A stretch of DNA of 64,000 nucleotides from Paguma larvata (Eukaryota; Chordata; Mammalia; Carnivora; Viverridae), in the NCBI GenBank assembly GCA_030068075.1, contig CM057826.1:95345804-95409803 (forward strand), in the 5' to 3' direction. Position numbers and translations under genes: made by a program. Positions 60,801 to 61,515 of this stretch are shown here, piece by piece; positions within the stretch are counted from its first letter, which is position 1, and each line of letters begins with the position of its first letter. The notes under the pieces are model-generated. The model saw nothing but the letters and a program-made list of their open reading frames with translations, did not search any database and had not been told where the DNA came from.

Positions 60801-61200
60801 AAACTGTTATGGAAATCTAGGGGATTACCACAGGTTGGTGGAGTCATTTCCATTCTCTAACCTTCTCTTCCCAAGTGCCGAGACTAGGGAATACAGCTGA
60901 AATATACCCACACCATAACCTGTCCTAAACATTTACATTTCCTGACAAAATGGTTAAATGATAGGTGATGACACGGGAGTCTCATCATCGTCACCTTTTC
61001 TGATAACAATGAAAACAGCAGGAGGAGAGATTTGAGGCTTATGTTTGATAACTGACTTAAAATATCTTGATTAGGGTTATTCAACTGTACTTCGAACGCT
61101 AACATCAGGCTCAGCTACTTTTGCTTTAGAACTATCTAATTATCAACCCATGAATCCTCAAGACCAAACTATACTGCTCAGCCGGCGAAGAGTGCTGTGA
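15731..61200 (+). CDS. GFM2: GFM2, mitochondrial ribosome-releasing factor 2 (EF-G2mt), complete coding span
   Basis: GFM2 is a translational GTPase of the EF-G family. With the mitochondrial recycling factor it splits 55S ribosomes after termination; it does not act in translocation (known for the family). Twenty coding exons join to 2331 nt, 776 residues, against 779 in human. Key motifs: P-loop AHIDAGKT at residues 77-84, switch I RGITI at 119-123, DTPGH at 141-145, NKMD at 195-198, SAL at 331-333, then domains II to V including GMGELHIEI at 534-542. The basic N-terminus with no acidic residue before position 22 suits a mitochondrial presequence. The ATG at 15731 has A at -3. All introns are GT/AG and phases agree, so the gene looks functional. 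Confidence 0.97.
16668..16915 (+). mobile_element. MER20-like DNA-transposon relic with a small insert
   Basis: GTGGTTCTCAGACTGTGGC and ATCAGAATCACCTGGAGGAC match the left end of the hAT element MER20. The remainder resumes at about 16788 and ends near AGAGAACCATCCTCT. A 60-bp insert (16728-16787) splits it. Confidence 0.6.
16728..16787 (+). mobile_element. Tiny 5'-truncated L1 3' end inside MER20
   Basis: The insert reads ACCTTAAACTAACACAACAC and ends GAAATAAAAATTCCC, like an L1 3' terminus. An 11-bp perfect direct repeat CACAGATTGTT flanks it (16717-16727 and 16788-16798), as expected for L1-mediated insertion. Confidence 0.65.
17128..17212 (+). CDS. GFM2: GFM2 exon 3 (residues 22-50)
   Basis: Acceptor TCTCTAG, donor GTACAA. 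Encodes [23 protein letters not shown], still part of the presequence and linker before the G domain. Phase 1 at the 3' end. Confidence 0.93.
17940..18152 (-). mobile_element. Carnivore tRNA-Lys SINE with target-site duplication
   Basis: Poly-T, then the full reversed SINE ending GAGCCACCCAGGCGCCCC. Flanks share CTGCCATGAGGTTTTC (17921-17936) and CTGCCAGAGGTTTTC (18152-18166). Confidence 0.95.
18646..18842 (+). mobile_element. Carnivore SINE
   Basis: Head GGGGCACTCGGGTGGCTCAG, shortened middle, AAATAAATAAACC tail. GGCAAAGATT and GGGAAAGATT flank it as an imperfect target-site duplication. Confidence 0.9.
19095..19152 (+). CDS. GFM2: GFM2 exon 4 (residues 50-69)
   Basis: Only 58 nt: acceptor TTTAG, donor GTAAGT. 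Encodes [18 protein letters not shown] and splits a lysine codon (AA/A) with exon 5. Intron 4 (19153-19579) shows nothing else. Confidence 0.92.
19580..19677 (+). CDS. GFM2: GFM2 exon 5 (P-loop, residues 69-102)
   Basis: Carries [20 protein letters not shown], which holds the nucleotide-binding G1 motif. Ends S-L-G with donor GTTAGA, a weaker than consensus site. Acceptor AAACAG. Confidence 0.95.
20288..20501 (+). mobile_element. Carnivore SINE with target-site duplication
   Basis: GGGCGCCTGGGTGGCTCC head and TCAAAATAAATATT tail. Flanked by AAGATATGTTGCC (20274-20286) and AGATATTTTGCC (20501-20512). Confidence 0.93.
21305..21617 (-). mobile_element. Old L1 3' relic
   Basis: ATTAACCATTTCTGAGTGTAC, GTCTTTTTGTGACTGGC and similar phrases are reverse-oriented old L1 3' sequence. 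A SINE has been inserted at its right end. Confidence 0.65.
21624..21818 (+). mobile_element. Carnivore SINE with target-site duplication
   Basis: GGAGGCACTTGGGTGGCACAG head, AATAAATAAATAAA tail. Perfect flanking repeat AGATTTGTCTCT at 21611-21622 and 21818-21829, splitting the surrounding L1 relic. Confidence 0.94.
21830..22340 (-). mobile_element. L1 3' relic
   Basis: Reverse-oriented L1 3' sequence, for example TTTCATTTAGCATGGTACCC and CATTTATCTATTGGTGGACA. It stops where a younger antisense L1 begins near 22345. Confidence 0.7.
24945..25133 (-). mobile_element. Carnivore SINE nested in the antisense L1
   Basis: Poly-T start and the reversed SINE body ending CTGAGCCACCCAGGCAC. L1 sequence is continuous on both sides. 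Confidence 0.92.
25481..25504. repeat. (TTTG)n microsatellite in L1
   Basis: About six TTTG units inside the antisense L1. Confidence 0.85.
26826..27016 (-). mobile_element. Carnivore SINE nested in the antisense L1, with target-site duplication
   Basis: Reversed body ending GAGCCACCCAGGTGCCC. Flanks carry GAAGCATTTACTTT (26808-26821) and GAAGTATTTACTTTT (27018-27032). Confidence 0.92.
28277..28512 (+). mobile_element. Carnivore SINE with long (AAAT)n tail
   Basis: GGGGCATCTGGATGGCTCAG head. The tail contains about a dozen AAAT repeats (about 28459-28511). Imperfect flanking repeat AAATTTAGAGCTTTTG / AAACTTAGTACTTTTG. It inserted just beyond the antisense L1 5' end. Confidence 0.93.
28459..28511. 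repeat. (AAAT)n microsatellite
   Basis: Uninterrupted tetranucleotide run at the SINE tail, with one AAT slip near the right end. Likely length-polymorphic. Confidence 0.95.
29040..29250 (+). mobile_element. MIR element
   Basis: TTTACTGAGCTAGGTACTTTAT, CTTACAGCAACCCCGCAAGGTTG and TAAGTAGCTTGCTCAGGTTCC match the MIR core domain in order. Confidence 0.8.
29588..29713 (+). CDS. GFM2: GFM2 exon 6 (switch I and DTPG, residues 102-144)
   Basis: Encodes [22 protein letters not shown] and ends N-L-I-D-T-P-G. This holds the switch I threonine (T122) and the start of the G3 motif. Acceptor TTGTCAG, donor GTATGG. Confidence 0.97.
29800..30325 (-). mobile_element. Old L1 3' relic
   Basis: ACCATCCTAACCATTTTTAAG, CATACAGTCTTTGTCCTTTTG and ATTCCATTGTACATATATAAC are reverse-oriented L1 3' phrases. 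Confidence 0.7.
30351..30570 (+). mobile_element. Carnivore SINE
   Basis: GGGGACCCTGGGTGACTTGG head, GGAGCCTGCTTCGGATTC body, CT-rich tract, AATAAATAAACAT tail. Confidence 0.92.
30605..30693 (+). CDS. GFM2: GFM2 exon 7 (residues 144-173)
   Basis: Completes DTPGH and continues [28 protein letters not shown], the G-domain core. Acceptor TTCTTAG, donor GTAAAA. Confidence 0.97.
31000..31411 (-). mobile_element. Probable solo LTR of an endogenous retrovirus
   Basis: Read on the minus strand, it opens TGTTGGGACACAATTC, has TATA-like ATTATAAAAC and TTATAAGC elements, an AATAAA signal followed by GTTCTTTGTCTCTGACTC (a typical R-U5 layout), and ends ...TACCAGCA. That order and the 0.4-kb length are those of a solo LTR. 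Retroviral coding sequence is not present around it. Class not assigned and target-site duplication not clean. Confidence 0.65.
31750..31958 (-). mobile_element. Carnivore SINE
   Basis: Reversed SINE: T-rich start, GAGGGAGACACAGAATC, GGCTCCAGGCTCTGAGCTG, ending CCACCCAGGCACCCC. Confidence 0.92.
33376..33640 (+). mobile_element. 5'-truncated L1 3' end with target-site duplication
   Basis: Contains the G-rich 3' UTR tract and GAGCACTGGGTATTATATG, then an A-rich tail. AAAATAAAAAGGTAA occurs at both ends (about 33371 and 33638), marking the insertion. Confidence 0.8.
33790..34560 (+). mobile_element. Old L1 ORF2/3' relic
   Basis: TGAAAAGATGCTCAGAGAAATG, GAGGATGTGGGACAAG and CACTGTTGGTGGGGCTG are diagnostic L1 ORF2 3' phrases. 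Full of stops. Confidence 0.8.
34772..34993 (+). mobile_element. Carnivore SINE with target-site duplication
   Basis: GGGGCACCTGGATGGCTCAT head, tail with a (CT)n run. Flanked by GAAAAGCATATGAG (34758-34771) and GAAAGCATGTGAG (about 34994-35006). Confidence 0.93.
35638..35726 (+). CDS. GFM2: GFM2 exon 8 (NKMD, residues 174-203)
   Basis: Encodes [20 protein letters not shown] then L-N-K-M-D-K-T-G-A, containing the guanine-recognition G4 motif NKMD (195-198). Acceptor GCTCTAG, donor GTATTT. Confidence 0.97.
35773..36082 (+). mobile_element. Expanded carnivore SINE with internal repetition and long CT microsatellite
   Basis: Head GGGTGCCTGGGTGGCTCAG, but the GGCTCAGGTCATGA block is present three times (35812-35880), and the CT region is expanded to (CCCT)n then (CT)n (35991-36062). 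Flanks: AAAAGTTGGAATAC / AAAAAGTAGGAATAC. Confidence 0.93.
35991..36062. repeat. (CCCT)n(CT)n microsatellite
   Basis: Eight or so TCCC units followed by about 19 TC units, a pure polypyrimidine run within a SINE. Confidence 0.96.
36608..36829 (+). mobile_element. Carnivore SINE with 19-bp target-site duplication
   Basis: Near-consensus body. Flanked by AAGATATTGTTGTATGGAG (36589-36607) and AAGATACTGTTGTATGGAG (36829-36847), one mismatch. Confidence 0.96.
36934..37100 (+). mobile_element. Carnivore SINE, left member of an inverted pair
   Basis: GGGGCGCCTGAGTGGCTCAG head, shortened CT tract, AAATAAATAAATAAACATT tail. Preceded by AAGAATCTTAACATTTA (36916-36932), which recurs right of the next SINE. 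Confidence 0.92.
37091..37198. repeat. 54-bp tandem duplication between two SINEs
   Basis: Two nearly identical copies, 37091-37144 and 37145-37198, each beginning ACATTAAAAATGTTAAAATA and containing the palindrome TTAAAATAGAATTTTAA. It spans the junction of the two SINE tails. Confidence 0.9.
37145..37355 (-). mobile_element. Carnivore SINE, right member of an inverted pair
   Basis: TTTTTTTAAGTTTATTTATT start, GAGAGAGAGGGGGAAGG, ending GAACCACCCAGGCGGCCC, immediately followed by AAGAATCTTAACATTT (37356-37371). Confidence 0.92.
37400..37460 (+). CDS. GFM2: GFM2 exon 9 (residues 203-223)
   Basis: 61 nt. Encodes [20 protein letters not shown]. Acceptor CCTGCAG, donor GTTGGT. Intron 9 (37461-37705) is short with nothing recognisable. 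Confidence 0.96.
37706..37885 (+). CDS. GFM2: GFM2 exon 10 (residues 224-283)
   Basis: Exactly 60 codons. Encodes [16 protein letters not shown] and ends E-A-R-N-A-L-I-E-Q; this is the G' insertion of the EF-G family. Acceptor TTTGCAG, donor GTAAAA. Confidence 0.97.
37930..38580 (-). mobile_element. Old L1 3' relic
   Basis: TAAATGGAATGATATTGTAC, GCAGATTCCTCAGTGTTATG and GTGAGAATTTGTTTAGGGTTAA follow the reverse-oriented order of L1 3' sequence. Confidence 0.6.
38915..39135 (+). mobile_element. MIR element
   Basis: ACTGAGGACCTACTGTGAAC, TTTAATCCTCATAGCAGCC, GTGGGAAAACAGAAGCTTAG and AGTAAGCAACAGAGTTGGAACC align with the full MIR core in order. Confidence 0.85.
39215..39350 (-). mobile_element. 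Carnivore SINE, shortened
   Basis: TTGAAGTTTATTTATTTTGAG start, GGCTCCGCACTGTCAACG, ending CTGAGCCACCCATGTGGCC. Flanks resemble GGAATTGACAATTA / GAAATTGACATTTA. Confidence 0.88.
39535..40200 (+). mobile_element. Old L1 ORF2/3' relic
   Basis: CACACCTTGTTAGGATAGC, GGAGAAACTGAAACCTTTGAG and AATAAGCCAGTCCAGAAAAAAG are L1 ORF2 3' end phrases. It includes a pure C-run near 39596-39611. Confidence 0.8.
40231..40425 (+). mobile_element. Carnivore SINE, 5'-eroded
   Basis: Starts within the A-box region (ACAGTTGGTTAAGCATCC) and ends AAATAAAGAAATAAAC, followed by a GA-rich run. Confidence 0.88.
40868..41045 (-). mobile_element. Carnivore SINE
   Basis: Reversed body with GGCTCCGTGCTGGCAGCACAG, ending GCCACCCAGGCATCCCC. 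Imperfect flanks ACATGAAACTTTTTTAATG / AGATGAAACATTTTAATG. Confidence 0.9.
41242..41460 (-). mobile_element. Young carnivore SINE with perfect 20-bp target-site duplication
   Basis: Full reversed SINE with a T-run and the head complement GCCACCCAGGCGCCCC. The 20-bp duplication TAAGAGCACATCTTCAATTT is identical at 41222-41241 and 41461-41480. Confidence 0.97.
41651..41731 (+). CDS. GFM2: GFM2 exon 11 (residues 284-310)
   Basis: Exactly 27 codons, [20 protein letters not shown] through to A-E-K. Acidic segment of the G domain. Acceptor TTGTAG, donor GTAAAT. Confidence 0.96.
42350..42448 (-). mobile_element. Carnivore tRNA-SINE fragment
   Basis: GAGCTTGAACTCACAAACCG and CAACTGAACCAGCCAGGTGCC are the reversed tRNA-like body of a diverged SINE copy. 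Confidence 0.75.
42825..43022 (-). mobile_element. Carnivore SINE with target-site duplication
   Basis: Reversed SINE ending GAGCCATCCAGATGCTC. The flanking repeat TTGGATTTGATTT occurs at about 42810-42822 and 43023-43035. Confidence 0.93.
43466..43614 (+). CDS. GFM2: GFM2 exon 12 (G5 motif, residues 311-360)
   Basis: Encodes [20 protein letters not shown] and then S-A-L-K-N-K-G, the G5 SAL motif (331-333), ending N-Y-E-F-L. Acceptor TTTATAG, donor GTAAGT. Confidence 0.96.
43615..44964 (+). other. GFM2 intron 12
   Basis: Contains a MIR-like element on the minus strand (about 44110-44300). The rest is unique sequence in which I recognise nothing. Confidence 0.75.
44110..44300 (-). mobile_element. 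MIR-like element
   Basis: TGGATTTAAATTTCAGTTCTTCC, TTGACCTTCTATCTGTAAAATA and GAATCAAATGAGTTAATA match the MIR reverse orientation in order. Confidence 0.75.
44965..45105 (+). CDS. GFM2: GFM2 exon 13 (residues 360-407)
   Basis: Encodes [20 protein letters not shown] then [11 protein letters not shown], the start of domain II. Acceptor TTTGTAG, donor GTAAGT. Confidence 0.96.
45131..45338 (-). mobile_element. Carnivore SINE in intron 13
   Basis: TTAAATGTTTATTTATTTAT start, GAGAGAGAATCCCAAGCAAGC, ends CTGATCCCACTCAGGTGC. It nearly fills the 312-bp intron (45106-45417) between two exons. Confidence 0.92.
45418..45517 (+). CDS. GFM2: GFM2 exon 14 (residues 407-440)
   Basis: Encodes [20 protein letters not shown] then [13 protein letters not shown]. 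Domain II. Acceptor TTTGCAG, donor GTAAGT. Confidence 0.97.
45860..45998 (+). mobile_element. L2 3'-end relic
   Basis: GGCTCCATGAGGGCGAGGATTTGGG, TTTTGTTCTGTGTGCTTAGTCC and AATGGATGAA are typical of the L2 3' end. Confidence 0.75.
46590..46645. repeat. (TG)n(GA)n microsatellite
   Basis: About 13 TG units followed by about 8 GA units and a GA-rich tail. Confidence 0.95.
46864..47053 (+). CDS. GFM2: GFM2 exon 15 (residues 441-504)
   Basis: Encodes [20 protein letters not shown] and then [13 protein letters not shown], ending P-S-M-A-K-Q-P. The lysine/histidine-rich insert is a family-specific region. Acceptor TTACAG, donor GTACAA. Largest coding exon, 190 nt. Confidence 0.96.
47370..47600 (+). 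mobile_element. L2-like relic
   Basis: TTACAAAATGCTCCTG, CTGTTAAAGTTCTCAGTGGC and CTTATGTATGGCACAAACCCC resemble L2 3' sequence. Tentative. Confidence 0.4.
48475..48693 (+). mobile_element. Carnivore SINE
   Basis: GGGGGCGCCTGGGTGGCTTAG head, GTGAGTTCAAGCCCCGCATC B-box region, AAAATAAAATAAAAACGC tail. Confidence 0.94.
48694..48736. repeat. (TA)n-rich microsatellite
   Basis: Alternating TATATA with CACACATATG between two SINEs. Confidence 0.9.
48737..48930 (+). mobile_element. Carnivore SINE, diverged
   Basis: GAGGGGTCATTTGGTAAAATG head, GGTTCGTGAGTTCGAGCCCC B box, CT-rich run, AAATAAACATTAAA tail. Confidence 0.88.
49560..49855 (+). mobile_element. Ancient DNA-transposon relic (hAT-type)
   Basis: GTACTGTTCAATAGAAATATAAC, TTTTAATAATATATTTTAC and CCAGTGGCTACTACTTGGACAG follow a common mammalian DNA-transposon repeat. 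Family not resolved. Confidence 0.6.
50100..50620 (+). mobile_element. L2 relic
   Basis: CACCTATCAGTGGCTTCCCAG, CCAGGCCTGCGAGAGCTTGC and CTTACCTTGGAGAGGCCCTTCC are L2 3' phrases in order. Confidence 0.65.
50676..50752 (+). CDS. GFM2: GFM2 exon 16 (residues 504-529)
   Basis: 77 nt. Encodes [20 protein letters not shown] then D-P-D-S-G-Q, domain III. Acceptor CTCCTAG; donor GTTCAC is weak apart from the GT. Confidence 0.94.
50753..53098 (+). other. GFM2 intron 16
   Basis: Holds a U6 snRNA pseudogene (51022-51123) and probable old repeat sequence (about 51140-52700) that I cannot classify. Nothing else recognisable. Confidence 0.75.
51022..51123 (-). pseudogene. U6 snRNA retropseudogene
   Basis: On the minus strand it starts GTGCTCACATCGGCAGC, continues CATATACTAAAATTGGAACG and GGCCCCTGCGCCAAGGATG, and ends near AAGCGTTTTGTATT before a poly-A (poly-T on the plus strand, 51001-51021). 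About 102 nt against 107 in functional U6, with mismatches in the 5' stem and catalytic region. The A tail indicates LINE-mediated retroposition, so not a working gene. Confidence 0.92.
53099..53237 (+). CDS. GFM2: GFM2 exon 17 (residues 530-576)
   Basis: Encodes [20 protein letters not shown] then [28 protein letters not shown] is a hallmark of EF-G-type factors. Acceptor AACCAG, donor GTAAAA. Confidence 0.97.
53238..54937 (+). other. GFM2 intron 17
   Basis: Holds an old L1 ORF2 relic (53570-54150). 54155-54935 is AT-rich with nothing recognisable. Confidence 0.75.
53570..54150 (+). mobile_element. Old L1 ORF2/3' relic
   Basis: GATTCTTCATATCACTAATG, TGAGATATTATTTTACACC and AATATTATACAACTGTGAAAAAG are L1 ORF2 3' phrases. 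Diverged. Confidence 0.75.
54938..55117 (+). CDS. GFM2: GFM2 exon 18 (residues 576-636)
   Basis: 180 nt. Encodes [20 protein letters not shown] and, later, [14 protein letters not shown], part of domain IV. The donor is GTAAGG at 55118; the frame stays open without a stop well into the intron, so a retained intron would add a nonsense tail. Acceptor TTTACAG. Confidence 0.97.
55118..56388 (+). other. GFM2 intron 18
   Basis: Almost entirely a minus-strand LINE relic (about 55150-56340), L1M or HAL1-like. Confidence 0.7.
55150..56340 (-). mobile_element. Old LINE relic (L1M/HAL1-like)
   Basis: TTTTAATATGCCTTGTAATTT, TGATGTACTGAGTAAAAGG and GAGCCTGTGCCTCTGGACTGG recall a known mammalian LINE arrangement. 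The short minus-strand frame at 55225-55503 is an ORF1-like coiled-coil remnant, with runs such as [11 protein letters not shown]. Confidence 0.65.
56389..56504 (+). CDS. GFM2: GFM2 exon 19 (residues 636-674)
   Basis: Encodes [20 protein letters not shown] and ends [12 protein letters not shown]; domain IV. Acceptor TTTCCTAG, donor GTAGAG. Confidence 0.96.
56975..57177 (+). mobile_element. Carnivore SINE
   Basis: CAGGGAGCCTGGTTGGCTCAC head, GAGATTAAGCCCTCCATTGGG body, CT run, then an (AAAC)n tail. Confidence 0.85.
57625..57835 (+). mobile_element. Carnivore SINE
   Basis: GGGCGCCTGGCTGGCTAAGTC head, GTGAGTTCGAGCCCTGTGTC B-box region, AAAAATAAATATTT tail. Flanks TTAAATATTGTTTG / TTAAATAGTTTGTC. 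Confidence 0.92.
58195..58413 (-). mobile_element. Carnivore SINE with target-site duplication
   Basis: Full reversed SINE ending GAGCCACCCAGGCGCCTC. CTAATCGTTA-type repeats occur on both sides (about 58169 and 58414). Confidence 0.95.
58540..59000 (+). mobile_element. Ancient LINE-like repeat (tentative)
   Basis: TATTAGAGCAGACTGGGAGCC, GGACATGATTAAGGGCATTCCAGAC, GAGGAGGGCATTATAATC resemble the same old repeat as at 8620-9010. Family uncertain. Confidence 0.35.
59823..59953 (-). mobile_element. Carnivore SINE, shortened
   Basis: TTTTTTTAAGTTTATTAATTTG start, GAGAATCCCAAGCAAGCTCC, ending GAGCCACCCAGGCAGCCC. AGGATAACTTTTTA / GGGATAGCTTTTTAAA flank it. Confidence 0.9.
60544..60726 (+). CDS. 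GFM2: GFM2 exon 20 (residues 675-735)
   Basis: Encodes [20 protein letters not shown] and ends [11 protein letters not shown]. Domain V of the EF-G fold. Acceptor TTTCTTTAG, donor GTAGGT. Intron 20 (60727-61074) holds nothing recognisable. Confidence 0.97.
61075..61200 (+). CDS. GFM2: GFM2 exon 21, terminal coding exon (residues 736-776)
   Basis: Encodes [20 protein letters not shown] and ends S-R-R-R-V-L then TGA at 61198-61200. The end differs from the R-R-S-G-L-T typical of human, with no frame loss. Acceptor TTGATTAG. Confidence 0.96.
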   Translation, partial: GYSTVLRTLTSGSATFALELSNYQPMNPQDQTILLSRRRVL

Positions 61201-61334
61201 AAACTCCAGAGCTCCTACCTACTGCATTTTCAGTAAGTAGAACTTGTATTCCATTACTCAACTAGTGGGCCTGGAGTTGTCCATTCTACTGCATATAGTG
61301 AGAAATGAGTCTTCTACATGTATAATCAGAGGTT

Positions 61335-61454
61335 CCATTTTTAAAAAGATACATATTTTATTTAAATTTCCATGATTTCAAAATCCAGTTGATTGTAGTA
61401 CAGATGGCTGTGGGCTTTGTCCCCTCCCATTTTCTTCTTTGTTCAGGCTCGTTT
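61335..61454 (-). other. HEXB: HEXB 3' UTR (end inferred)
   Basis: AATAAA on the minus strand at 61362-61357, about 93 nt after the TAA, predicts a short 3' UTR ending near 61,335-61,345. It lies opposite the GFM2 3' UTR. Confidence 0.7.
61357..61362 (-). terminator. HEXB: HEXB polyadenylation signal AATAAA
   Basis: Canonical hexamer (plus-strand TTTATT) about 93 nt after the HEXB stop. Confidence 0.75.
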
Positions 61455-61515
61455 TTAGGTTTTGTACTCGTAGGTACAATATCCAGTAAAAAGCGGTTGT
61501 GCAGATATTCCCCGT
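61455..61515 (-). CDS. HEXB: HEXB exon 14, terminal coding part
   Basis: Acceptor TCTATAG. Encodes [19 protein letters not shown] then TAA at 61457-61455. The cysteine in GYC is the partner of the conserved C-terminal disulfide with the HRC cysteine. One codon longer than I expect for human, with a different tail. Confidence 0.95.
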
